NCBI GenBank assembly: GCA_036276195.1
Contig: DATBED010000042.1
Coordinates: 1 to 64,000 of the forward strand
From: DATBED01 sp036276195
GTDB lineage: Bacteria; Patescibacteriota; Saccharimonadia; Saccharimonadales; UBA4665
Direction: 5' to 3'
DNA: 64,000 bases
Below, in pieces: positions 7,592-16,307 of this stretch (positions within the stretch are counted from its first letter, which is position 1; every line of letters begins with the position of its first letter). Made by a program: the position numbers and the translations under genes. The notes beneath the pieces were generated by a model. It did not search any database. It was not told where the DNA came from and saw only the letters and a list, made by a program, of their open reading frames with translations.

Positions 7592-10500
7592 ATGGCAAAT
7601 CAGGTCTATGACCCCAGGGCCGACGAAGAACGTGCACCAGAATCTGATGATCTAAGCCCAGAACACGGCGCCGCAGCCGGCAAACCTTATGATCCGCGTG
7701 GCCACGATGTCGCGGCCGGTAACTCATCTGACCCTCGCGGGGACGGACTTAGTGATGTCCGACAAGCCGAAAATAGCCCCGGCCTTTATAACCCAAAGGG
7801 TGACAAAAGCGAAAACCCAAGCGGCCTCAAGGGTTCTGAGGAATCAACTGGCGGAGGCGACACCGTTGGGAGTGGCTACAACGACGACAAGGAACCAACC
7901 AAAAGACAAAGAGCTAAGGCGGGTTGGGCCATACTCAAAAATCGCAAAGTCCTTGTTGGGGGTGGTAGTGGCATCATAATTAGCGTAATCGTAGCTTTTC
8001 TATCTCTAAGCTCTGGTCCGCTGGAGTTTATTCACATTGCCCAGCTGCTCGAAAAGTTCCATTTCTCGGCCCAACAAGACGGTGAAGCCAGCCGACTTAT
8101 GAAAATAGCTCGCTTCATTAACGACCCGTCAAAACCTCAAAACACCCGTCTAGGCATAATAGGCAATGCAGTAGCTAACAATTTGGAGGCCAAGATTCAC
8201 GACGCCACCGGCCTAAATAATAAGTACAATAGCCAGACTGGTAAGTTTGAGGGGTACTCAGTTGACCCGAAACATGAAAACTTTAAAGATAAGACCAACC
8301 AGCAAATTATAGACGAGCTCGTAAGCACCTACGGCATAAACGAATCACAGATTACCTTAACGCCCCAGATAAAAGGGGCGCCAGAAGTTAGCTTTAACCC
8401 GGATACCGGCGGTTCGGCTTTAAATCCTATAAACACCGTAAAGAGTTATCGTAACCAAACCGGCTTTGCCCGTTCTTTACTGGGGAAAGCAGGCTTGAGC
8501 AAGGTTTCAGCCTGGGCCGGCACCAGGGTACTAACCAAAAGAGCTGGCTGGACCTTTCACCCGATAAAGGCACTAGATTCGGCGTATCAGCAACAGCTTT
8601 TAAAAGGCGGCAAGAAGGTGTTTGATAAGCTTAAAGAGCAGTTCAATAGTCAAGAGACTAGCTCAATAGCTAGTGACACCACCGCCCCCCCAAGTACGCC
8701 AGAAAACAGTAATGAACAAGGTCCAAATGGCCAACCCGCAAATGACTCTAACAGAACGAGTGCGGCCAACGCCGGCAATAGCGTCCAAGCCGATCCATCC
8801 GAGACTAATGTTAAGGCCAAGATTGCAGGTGGCGGCGCCGCCTTAGTTGGTGTTGCCTGTGTCATGCATGGCATTGATGAAAGCGTTCCGAAATTAAGGG
8901 AAGCGAAGGTTATATTTCCTATGATGGAATTTGCCGGCCAGTTTATAAGTCTTGGCAGCCAGGCGCAAAGCGATCAAGACATAACCACGGCCCAGCTTGG
9001 CTTATATAAACCGTTCCTAGATGGCACCAACAGCCAAGGCCAGGTTACTTCAACCTGGAATCAAGCCCAGAGTATCCAGGCCGAGCTTGGCGAGCCGCAA
9101 AACGGCCCTGATCTTCCTAAGAGCGCTCAAGTGTTTAACGCTGGGGTGCCCTTCGGATTTATCGATGGAATTCCCGGGCTGGGCGGCATTTGCAGTATTT
9201 TGGGAAGTCCACTTGGCCAAATTGCTGGCACAATCCTTTCGCCTTTCGCAACGGCCTTTCAGTCAGTTGCGATCGGACCATTAATCTCGGATTTTACCGG
9301 TTGGTTATCTGGTGTGCCGATAGACATTCTTAAAGGTGCTGGTGCTGTGGATGGTAACTACATTAACTACGGTGCCAGGGCTGCGGCTGACCAGCAGTAT
9401 GCCTCGGCGGGTGGCACGACCATGAGCTCAAGCGACGAGTCCAACCTAAAAAATACGACTGTGGCGCTCGATAACAAGGATTTCCAATCAAAAAGCCTGG
9501 CTTATCGTATCTTTAATCCCGACGACGCTCAGAGCCTGGCTTCTAATATTATGGATAATTATGGCTCGAGCGGCATTGCTCAAGGCTTTGCCAGCATGTT
9601 CCATAGTTTTGGCAGTATATTTACGGCCGCTTTAAGGGTGCCGGCTACTCTATTCTCTGGCATTACGCATGCCGCAAGCCAGCCTTATGATTACCATGGC
9701 TTGCAGAAGGTTGGCTTCACGGCGGCCGACTTAGCTAATCCGCTGTTTGATAATTCGTTTCAAAATGGCTGTGATGTAACAGGTGGATGTAAAAAGCCAG
9801 ATGGCACGCCGGTTGGCCCCACAATAAGCCAAAGCGTCCTAGGAGATCCGGCGAATCCAAACCAAGCAAACAAAGACGTAATTACCAAAGTTAATACCTG
9901 TTTTGGCGACACGATCTCTAATGACGGCACTATGTGGAACATTGACTACGGCTCAGCGCCCCTGGACATGTATAGCGACGCTTACACTTCAGCTAATTGC
10001 GACAGCCATGACACGTCGTGGATGCGCGTTCGCTTCTGGATACTCGATACCCAAACCTTGGAAGGCTATGACTGCAGCCAAAGCAACTCCTCGACAGCCG
10101 ACCAATCTTGCACGGACATTGGCTTCAACACCTCTGGATCAGGCAGCAGCTCAACTACCACAGCCCCGACAGCCTCCAGCCCCGCACCTACGGGTAGCGC
10201 AAAAGATTTGGCCGCACAGCTCCTACCTTACATTAGTCAGAAAAAAATATCTTGTAATAACCAAGCTAGCGACTGCCCCGACATTCAAAATACAGCTAAT
10301 GGTGTAAGTATAAAAGGTGGACAGGGCTGCCAAGTCGATTCACTACAACCAGGATTATTGGGCATGTTATTAAAGCTAGTGCAGATGGGTCATACGTTTG
10401 TTCTTTCGGCAATATGTAGTGATCATTCTAATGATGGCTTGGGTGGACATGCTGGTGGTCGAGCGGCTGATTTCAATATAATTGATGGGGTGTTTATGGG

Positions 10501-10690
10501 GCCCGACGATGTGCCCTGGGACAGTACAAAAATTGCAGCTGGACAAAAACTTGATCAAGACATCGCCTCATTCATGCCTAAAAGTACCGGTTTTGGCCAG
10601 ATACAGTGCCACCCAGCTTTCCCTTTTTTGAGCGGCTTTAATACTTTTAACGACACCTGTCATCACCAACACATACAAGTAGAGAACTAA
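7592..10690 (+). CDS. Large membrane protein with C-terminal M15-like peptidase motifs
   Basis: A 1032-residue protein. Its cytoplasmic N-terminus repeats a short motif four times: YDPRAD (6-11), YDPRGH (33-38), SDPRGD (46-51) and YNPKGD (66-71). One membrane helix lies at about 119-140, and further hydrophobic stretches near 415-425 and 520-565 could also be membrane-associated. The end carries GGHAGGRAADF (951-961) and CHHQHIQVEN (1023-1032), which resemble the zinc-ligand motifs of D-Ala-D-Ala carboxypeptidase/endolysin family M15 (HxxGRAxD and a late HxH). The domain would cut peptidoglycan peptides outside the membrane. The gene is four bases upstream of another wall-hydrolase gene and downstream of virB4. 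I infer a secretion-associated wall-remodelling role. The middle of the protein is unrecognised. Confidence 0.75.
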   Translation: MANQVYDPRADEERAPESDDLSPEHGAAAGKPYDPRGHDVAAGNSSDPRGDGLSDVRQAENSPGLYNPKGDKSENPSGLKGSEESTGGGDTVGSGYNDDKEPTKRQRAKAGWAILKNRKVLVGGGSGIIISVIVAFLSLSSGPLEFIHIAQLLEKFHFSAQQDGEASRLMKIARFINDPSKPQNTRLGIIGNAVANNLEAKIHDATGLNNKYNSQTGKFEGYSVDPKHENFKDKTNQQIIDELVSTYGINESQITLTPQIKGAPEVSFNPDTGGSALNPINTVKSYRNQTGFARSLLGKAGLSKVSAWAGTRVLTKRAGWTFHPIKALDSAYQQQLLKGGKKVFDKLKEQFNSQETSSIASDTTAPPSTPENSNEQGPNGQPANDSNRTSAANAGNSVQADPSETNVKAKIAGGGAALVGVACVMHGIDESVPKLREAKVIFPMMEFAGQFISLGSQAQSDQDITTAQLGLYKPFLDGTNSQGQVTSTWNQAQSIQAELGEPQNGPDLPKSAQVFNAGVPFGFIDGIPGLGGICSILGSPLGQIAGTILSPFATAFQSVAIGPLISDFTGWLSGVPIDILKGAGAVDGNYINYGARAAADQQYASAGGTTMSSSDESNLKNTTVALDNKDFQSKSLAYRIFNPDDAQSLASNIMDNYGSSGIAQGFASMFHSFGSIFTAALRVPATLFSGITHAASQPYDYHGLQKVGFTAADLANPLFDNSFQNGCDVTGGCKKPDGTPVGPTISQSVLGDPANPNQANKDVITKVNTCFGDTISNDGTMWNIDYGSAPLDMYSDAYTSANCDSHDTSWMRVRFWILDTQTLEGYDCSQSNSSTADQSCTDIGFNTSGSGSSSTTTAPTASSPAPTGSAKDLAAQLLPYISQKKISCNNQASDCPDIQNTANGVSIKGGQGCQVDSLQPGLLGMLLKLVQMGHTFVLSAICSDHSNDGLGGHAGGRAADFNIIDGVFMGPDDVPWDSTKIAAGQKLDQDIASFMPKSTGFGQIQCHPAFPFLSGFNTFNDTCHHQHIQVEN

Positions 10691-10694
10691 ATAA

Positions 10695-13181
10695 ATGCCA
10701 AGTATTGCCCAGCATACGCCTAAGGCCACTTTTATGAAGCGAGCGTTGTGCTTAATTGCAGTGGTGCTTTTGGTGTCTCAGCCTTTTATGTTTAAAGGCT
10801 CCGCTTCGGCGACCGGTCTGTGCGACAGCCAAAAAAAGGTTTTTGCCGATGGCATCCCCTACTTCAACTCCTGCACATGTGATTCCTCTTCAAGCACACA
10901 GACGCCTGCAACTAACCCAACAGGAGGGGCTACAGGATCTGTATATATGTTGGGCGACTCTATAACCTTTGGCTCTAAGGATGATTTGGCGAGCGACTTT
11001 AAGCAAGCCGGCTACAGCTCGTCATACATTTCTGCTCGCGTATCCCGCTCTTTATCCAGTCCGGGTAGTTCAGTTACTAGTGACGGTACGGCCGATAGCT
11101 ATCATGCCGGGCTTGACCAGTTAGATGTAGACAAAAGCAAGATCGCCAGTTCAGACACCGTAATAATGGCTCTGGGTACAAACGCCGAGATAAACGGCTC
11201 TTTTCATGACAACGTAACGAGCGCCATAAATAAGATCAAGGCGGCCAACCCCAATGCAAACATCTATTGGGTCAACATATTTTCTAACGTACCTGACCAT
11301 AAAGCCGCCTACAATAGTACCCTCAACTCTCTTTCTTCCAGCCTTGGGTTTACGGTTATTGACACGACTGGCGCAAACATAAGCCTATCGGGTGATGGCA
11401 TACACCCAGACACAAACGGTCAACAAACGTATGCTGATCTGGTTGCAAAAGCCGTTTCCAGCAGCACTACTCCCGCGCCTGCACCAGACACTAGCAGTGC
11501 GTGTGCCTGTACTGCAGGTGCAATAGATAGCAGCAGCGCTTTGGTGGGTAATAATAATGTCCAAAAGGCCTGGAACTTCTTCAAGAGCCAGGGATTGAAC
11601 GATGCCCAAACGGCGGGTATCTTAGGTAATTTACAAGATGAATCGGGCCAAAACATTGACCCGGAAATAAATCAAAATGGCTCTGGTGATAGCCAGACTC
11701 AACCGAAAACCGGCGGTGCCGACGGCTGGGGTATTGCTCAGTGGACCTACCCTTCCCAAGACTTTGACCAGTTAATTAAGCAGTACAAAATTAGTGGTCC
11801 GGGCAACGAACTAGCCACCCAGCTTAATCTAGTGTTGGCTCAAATGAAAGATGTTAGCCCCACTGGCGTTAAGGATACTTTCTCGGCCATAAAACAGATT
11901 AATGATCCCGGTCAGGCCGCCGCTTTCTTTGATACTAATTTTGAAGGTGGCGTGTCAGGCGGCCGCGTCCAAAACGCAACTACTTTATATGGTCAGCGCG
12001 GCCAGCTTAACCAATCAAGCGGCTCAACAGGTGGCAGCACTGGTGGAAATGCCACTGGCGCCTCAACCACTACTAGTGACATATTAGAGGGGCATAAATT
12101 GCCTGCCACGGTTGGCGGTACTGGCGATGAAGCTCCAGTGGATAGTAGCGGCCATCTGACAGTTGGTGTTGGAGCTGTCACATTTAGTCAGTTCGCCTCT
12201 CTTGGGCAAAACTATCGTGATTATTACATAACTATGCGTTGGCGTTACGCCCTGTGGAATTGGGACGGCACTAATACGAGTGGCCCGGAAGACTCCAGCT
12301 GGTATGGCCAGAAACCCCGACTGGTGCTAGTGACTAATCCACGAAACCATAAAAGCATTATTGCGGATATTATGGAGAGCGGCCCAGCACCATGGACGGG
12401 TGTAGATACCCAATCCAATAACACGCCGAAGGAGGGCTGGACTAACCCGCAAGACGGTACGCCTTCAGGTTATACTGGCCGAGTCTCTGGCTTCCCACCG
12501 CCAGCCATTCAGGCACTCGGCGCTAGTCAGACTACCAGCGATGGCTCAGGTGACAAACTAGAGTATGCTTGGGCGCCTGATCAAACCGCCCAGCCAGGCC
12601 CAACCACTCTTCAAGTTAATGGAACGGGCGGGGGGTCTGGTGACTGTAGTAGTAGCGGGGGTGTAAATGGCGGCGCCTATCAGAACCCCTTTAAGGATAT
12701 ACCCAACATCAGACCGGAGGGTATAGACGCAGGGGTAGATTATGTGGGTGATGGCCCTGTACACCCTATTGGTCCGGCAAAAGTAGCCGTATCAGAGCCT
12801 AACTCTCCTTGGCTATACGGTAATTACATAAGCTACACATTAACAAGTGGTCCAGCTGTCGGTAAAACCGTCTATGTTGCAGAAGACTGTACTGTAAATA
12901 CTGCTCTACACCAAGGACAGGTCATAGGCCCATCCGACACTGTTTGTACCCTAAACAGTAAGCGCACTGGCCTTGAGACTGGGTGGGCCAATGCAAATAA
13001 TGATTTGCCACTGCCATACACAGATCATTGTTATTACCTGGTCAATCCGTCACTGCCAAAGACCTCAACCGCCTATGGTGTAAACTTCAACAAGTTGATG
13101 GTTAGTCTTGGCGTGCCTAACGCCAGCTTATTAGGCGGGCCGGTAACGTGTACTTTGCCAAGCGGATGGCAGCCACAATGA
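10695..13181 (+). CDS. Secreted multidomain protein: SGNH hydrolase plus lysozyme-like domain
   Basis: An 828-residue exported protein. A signal peptide occupies about residues 14-40 (MKRALCLIAVVLLVSQPF, then SASA); ATG 10734 is an alternative start that places it at the N-terminus. Residues of about 82-255 are an SGNH/GDSL hydrolase with GDS (87-89), GTNAE (161-165) and DGIHP (234-238). Residues of about 284-437 resemble the phage-tail lysozyme family, with GILGNLQDESG around Glu316 and GWGIAQW (344-350). The last 350 residues hold two unrecognised parts separated by Gly/Ser linkers, the second starting AYQNPFKDI. It likely deacylates or cleaves cell-wall glycan outside the cell. It belongs to a tight unit with the M15-like protein before it and an anchored protein after it. 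Confidence 0.85.
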   Translation: MPSIAQHTPKATFMKRALCLIAVVLLVSQPFMFKGSASATGLCDSQKKVFADGIPYFNSCTCDSSSSTQTPATNPTGGATGSVYMLGDSITFGSKDDLASDFKQAGYSSSYISARVSRSLSSPGSSVTSDGTADSYHAGLDQLDVDKSKIASSDTVIMALGTNAEINGSFHDNVTSAINKIKAANPNANIYWVNIFSNVPDHKAAYNSTLNSLSSSLGFTVIDTTGANISLSGDGIHPDTNGQQTYADLVAKAVSSSTTPAPAPDTSSACACTAGAIDSSSALVGNNNVQKAWNFFKSQGLNDAQTAGILGNLQDESGQNIDPEINQNGSGDSQTQPKTGGADGWGIAQWTYPSQDFDQLIKQYKISGPGNELATQLNLVLAQMKDVSPTGVKDTFSAIKQINDPGQAAAFFDTNFEGGVSGGRVQNATTLYGQRGQLNQSSGSTGGSTGGNATGASTTTSDILEGHKLPATVGGTGDEAPVDSSGHLTVGVGAVTFSQFASLGQNYRDYYITMRWRYALWNWDGTNTSGPEDSSWYGQKPRLVLVTNPRNHKSIIADIMESGPAPWTGVDTQSNNTPKEGWTNPQDGTPSGYTGRVSGFPPPAIQALGASQTTSDGSGDKLEYAWAPDQTAQPGPTTLQVNGTGGGSGDCSSSGGVNGGAYQNPFKDIPNIRPEGIDAGVDYVGDGPVHPIGPAKVAVSEPNSPWLYGNYISYTLTSGPAVGKTVYVAEDCTVNTALHQGQVIGPSDTVCTLNSKRTGLETGWANANNDLPLPYTDHCYYLVNPSLPKTSTAYGVNFNKLMVSLGVPNASLLGGPVTCTLPSGWQPQ

Positions 13182-13203
13182 TGCAATATAAGTGGAGGCT
13201 CTT

Positions 13204-14517
13204 ATGAAGAAACGTTATTTAATAATTGGTGCACTATTAGTTTTTATCTTTGTTTTAGTTGCTATCTTTACTCGTCCGCCTAAACCTAAACAAGTCGCCA
13301 TCTATAAGGCCAGCTCGACTGCGAGCAATATACAATTCCCTTACTTAGCTAGTTCTAAAACTATAGACTTTTTTACCGGCTCCGGCTTCGCCGCCTACGA
13401 TACGAGCGCTGGAACTACAACTACATTAAGCCCACAGTTTATATTGCCGAGTGTCAGTTCGATGAGCTGGTCAAGTAGCGGTGCTGTTTTCCAAGCCAGC
13501 GGTTATACGCCCGCTGATGATCTCTATCAAGTGCTGCTTAACGACAACCAGCCGCTTAATCAGAGCTATTGGTGGAGCTATAGCTTAAGTAGCCAAAAGA
13601 TTAGCTTAATTTTGCTCTCTGGCTCATCTAAAACGATAGGAGATGCCTTAGAAAATAGTTCAGGGGCAAACTATGCTTACCTTTGCAATGATGGATCAGT
13701 TTATTTATCTGATAGTCCTGGCAGAGCAATAGTTAAGGTTAGCCCGAGCTCAAAGATCGTACAGCTCAGCGGCAACACCTTAACTATAGAAGGTGGCAAT
13801 AGTTTGGAGCAGGTTGATACGCAAACTGCTGTAACAAAAGTTTTAGTCAATGGGCGTGCCCAGATACAAAATGCCTACGTGTCGGCCGATAGTCAGACTA
13901 TAGCTTATACGGCTTCAACTAATCAAGGTTCGAAAGGAGAAACTCCAGGCAGCTTGTACTTGCTAAATCCTGCCTCGCATAGATCACACAAAATATTATC
14001 TGGCTTTGAGGGTTTTATGAGTGGAGGTGGCGGCAACCTTTATGTAGGTTATAGTGACAACAATAGTGTGGTGCATTTTGAGTACTACCCCTTGAAGGGT
14101 CAATCTTTGGCATACAGTATAGGCACAATACTAGATAGAGACGCCACACTTAGTAATATACTACCCTTAAATACCAACAATATATTTGTTGACTCATCGC
14201 GAAACACTCTCGTAAAAGCCTCGACTCGGCCGAGCAATACCTTAAACCCTATTAATAATAGCTACTTAATAGCTGGAGACTTCTATTTTGATGGTTTTGA
14301 AATACACTTTAACCCTTCTCAAAATACCTACGAAATTGACATAACCAAAAACCCATTTTCGCAATACCAAGCAAACGCTCTCGCCTATATAAGTTCGCAA
14401 AAAATAGATCCTAACCAGATTATTATAAATTGGCGAGCTGGTGATGGGGTTACAAATATCAATCCTGGCGTAGTTGGCTCTTCACCGCAGGCCACTACAA
14501 ATAGTCCAAATGAATAG
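13204..14517 (+). CDS. Membrane-anchored extracytoplasmic protein of unknown function
   Basis: A protein of about 437 residues with one N-terminal helix (YLIIGALLVFIFVLVAIF) after MKKR, so it is probably anchored with its bulk outside. The rest is Ser/Thr/Asn-rich and looks like repeated beta strands, for example GSSKTIGDALENSSGANYAY and SADSQTIAYTASTNQGSKGE, reminiscent of a beta-propeller. I do not recognise a family. The ATG at 13204 is preferred over the GTG at 13192 because GGAGG (13194-13198) lies five bases before it. It ends the unit of secretion-associated exported proteins and converges on recF. Confidence 0.75.
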   Translation: MKKRYLIIGALLVFIFVLVAIFTRPPKPKQVAIYKASSTASNIQFPYLASSKTIDFFTGSGFAAYDTSAGTTTTLSPQFILPSVSSMSWSSSGAVFQASGYTPADDLYQVLLNDNQPLNQSYWWSYSLSSQKISLILLSGSSKTIGDALENSSGANYAYLCNDGSVYLSDSPGRAIVKVSPSSKIVQLSGNTLTIEGGNSLEQVDTQTAVTKVLVNGRAQIQNAYVSADSQTIAYTASTNQGSKGETPGSLYLLNPASHRSHKILSGFEGFMSGGGGNLYVGYSDNNSVVHFEYYPLKGQSLAYSIGTILDRDATLSNILPLNTNNIFVDSSRNTLVKASTRPSNTLNPINNSYLIAGDFYFDGFEIHFNPSQNTYEIDITKNPFSQYQANALAYISSQKIDPNQIIINWRAGDGVTNINPGVVGSSPQATTNSPNE

Positions 14518-14529
14518 TGTCTCTACGCT

Positions 14530-15585
14530 CTAGCCTAAGGCGATCACGTTGGTGTGGCTGGTGAAGTTTTTGGTGACGAGGTCGGCGTCGGTAGTGGTTA
14601 TGAAGGTTTGGTAAGGCGCCAGGTAGTCGGTTAGGGCGTGGCGGCGGCGGCCGTCGAGCTCGCTGAAAACGTCGTCGAGCAAGAGTAGGGGAGTGCTGTC
14701 GCGGGCGGCTTCGAGCAGTTTAAGTTCGAGGATTTTGAGCGCCAGCACCACGGTGCGCACCTCGCCGCGCGAGGCTGCCGCCTGGGCCGGGTGATCATCA
14801 AACGAAACCACCAGGTCTTCGCGGTGCGGGCCGCTGCCGGTGAAGCCGCGCAGCCGGTCATCGGCCAGACTCGACTCCAGCTTTTTCAGGAAGTGGCTCT
14901 CGTAGTGCTCGGGTGGCCAGCGGCTGTCGTAGCGCGCCGCCACCTTACCGCGCGATTTTGATAGCTTTTTATACAAGGCGCCTAGGTCTTTATTTAGGTT
15001 ATCGACTAGGCCAGTGCGGGCCCTGACTACCTGCCCGGCCAGCTGGCTTAGCCGGATATTCCAGGGGAAGATTTGAGTTTCGCTGGCGCCGTGGCGTGGC
15101 TGTTTGAGCAGGCTGTTGCGCTGGGCTAAGGCCCGTCGGTATTGGCGCCGTAAACTGCTGTAGCCCGGTGTAGTTTGTTCTAACAAGTCATCCAGGTAGT
15201 CGCGGCGCCGGTCAGGCCCACCAACAAAGAGCTGTAAATGGTTCGGCTCAAACAACACCACCGGCAAGCTGTGTGCCAGGCTAAGACGCCTATAGCTTTT
15301 CCCATCTAATTCGAAGCTTTTACTGGGCGGCTCGACCATAATTTTAACCGTGCGCTGGGCGCTGTTTTCGTGGTGGCCGTCTATGCGGGCCCAGGGCTGG
15401 CCAAACCCAATCAGCTCGGGGTCGCTGGCTCGGTAAGACGAACCGCGGGCCAGCACCAAAATCGCCTCTAATAGGTTGGTTTTGCCGCTGGCATTGGGCC
15501 CAACCACAATGTTGACGCCCGGGCTAAGCTCAAACGACTCGTCTTTATAAGATCTAAAATGCTGTAGCCGTAAGTCGGTGATCAT
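14530..15585 (-). CDS. recF: RecF recombination protein
   Basis: RecF (351 residues) is an SMC-like ATPase that helps load RecA at single-strand gaps and restart stalled forks. Walker A is GPNASGKTN (29-37); Walker B with the signature lies near the C-terminus, LLLLDDVFSELDGRRR. Length and layout match typical bacterial RecF. It is on the minus strand as in the common dnaA-dnaN-recF order, but here a divergent Phd/VapC module lies between dnaN and recF. Its base composition is GC-richer than the anchored-protein gene it converges with. Confidence 0.96.
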   Translation of the reverse strand: MITDLRLQHFRSYKDESFELSPGVNIVVGPNASGKTNLLEAILVLARGSSYRASDPELIGFGQPWARIDGHHENSAQRTVKIMVEPPSKSFELDGKSYRRLSLAHSLPVVLFEPNHLQLFVGGPDRRRDYLDDLLEQTTPGYSSLRRQYRRALAQRNSLLKQPRHGASETQIFPWNIRLSQLAGQVVRARTGLVDNLNKDLGALYKKLSKSRGKVAARYDSRWPPEHYESHFLKKLESSLADDRLRGFTGSGPHREDLVVSFDDHPAQAAASRGEVRTVVLALKILELKLLEAARDSTPLLLLDDVFSELDGRRRHALTDYLAPYQTFITTTDADLVTKNFTSHTNVIALG

Positions 15586-15616
15586 TCCTTAATTAAACCA
15601 CGTTATATGCTCTAGC

Positions 15617-15657
15617 AACTTGACTAAGTTGACTTAGTTAAGTTGATTTGTTATACT
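15617..15657 (+). promoter_or_regulatory. Promoter and operator of the first Phd/VapC module
   Basis: TTGACT (15629-15634) and TATACT (15652-15657) are exactly 17 bases apart and the ATG at 15665 follows seven bases later. The arms AACTTGACTAAGT (15617-15629) and ACTTAGTTAAGTT (15632-15644) form a 13-base inverted repeat with one mismatch across the -35 box, an evident operator. The same TTGACTAAGT and the same promoter boxes precede the paralogous module at 26448-26702. Confidence 0.8.
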
Positions 15658-15664
15658 GCCTTCT

Positions 15665-15925
15665 ATGAAAGCTATCCCTATCCACGAAGCTAAAGCTAAT
15701 TTGAGCAAGTATATTCAGCAGGCCAAGGCCGGCAAGCCCGTTTATATTGGCGCCCGCGGCGAAACCGAGGTGGTACTTACCGCCGTTCCTAAAAAGAAGT
15801 CCGGCAGCAGCTTATGGGGCAGTATGAAGGGCCAGTTTAATTATAGCGATGAGGAGTGGGACAAAGCTACGCGCCTTGTAAATGAGGATTTCGAAAAGAG
15901 CGAGATCTTTCCCGATGCTGATTGA
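15665..15925 (+). CDS. Phd/YefM-type antitoxin
   Basis: An 86-residue antitoxin of the Phd/YefM family: MKAIPIHEAKANLSKYI, then QAKAGKPVYIGARGETEVVL. The N-terminal half would bind the palindromic operator upstream and the C-terminal acidic half would block the VapC toxin. The toxin start lies inside its last codons (11-base overlap). It is closely similar in the first 40 residues to the antitoxin at 26448-26702. The module sits divergently from recF. Confidence 0.92.
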   Translation: MKAIPIHEAKANLSKYIQQAKAGKPVYIGARGETEVVLTAVPKKKSGSSLWGSMKGQFNYSDEEWDKATRLVNEDFEKSEIFPDAD

Positions 15926-16307
15926 CACCCATATATTGGTCTGGATTCTGGAAAGCAAATTGGCTAAGCTTGGTACTCTGGCTCGGGATAACATCAATAA
16001 TCAGCCGATTGTGGTATCTGTTGCCACACTAATAGAAATAGCTGTAAAAAAACGCAAGGGCAAGCTAGACGCACCCGATACCTTAACTATTTTAGCTAAC
16101 TTAGCATCTAATAATATTGAGGTACTAGATATTCAGCCGGGGCATGTTATCAACCTGCCGAGTTTAGAGACTATAAAGCACGCCGACCCATTTGATTTGC
16201 TCCTAATTTCTCAGTCCGTTTCCGAGAGTCTTCCTTTTTTGACTTCTGACTCTAAGATTCTTGGAGCTTATATTCCGAACTTGCGGCTGATCGACGGCCG
16301 ACGCTAG
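15915..16307 (+). CDS. vapC: VapC-type PIN ribonuclease toxin
   Basis: A PIN-domain protein of 130 residues, starting MLIDTHILVWILES at ATG 15915 inside the antitoxin gene. The catalytic acidic residues are visible in LIDTHILVW, TLIEIAVKKRKG, KHADPFDLLLI and LTSDSKI. PIN toxins of this type cleave tRNA or other RNA with Mg2+. A longer reading frame starting at 15882 is unlikely because it overlaps the antitoxin further. Its stop overlaps the stop of dnaN by four bases. Confidence 0.92.
   Translation: MLIDTHILVWILESKLAKLGTLARDNINNQPIVVSVATLIEIAVKKRKGKLDAPDTLTILANLASNNIEVLDIQPGHVINLPSLETIKHADPFDLLLISQSVSESLPFLTSDSKILGAYIPNLRLIDGRR

Noticed and set aside
15882..15914. Longer N-terminus of the VapC at 15915
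   Set aside because: The added residues are encoded inside the antitoxin gene and the PIN fold begins at MLIDTHILVW; the shorter start gives the usual 11-base overlap.
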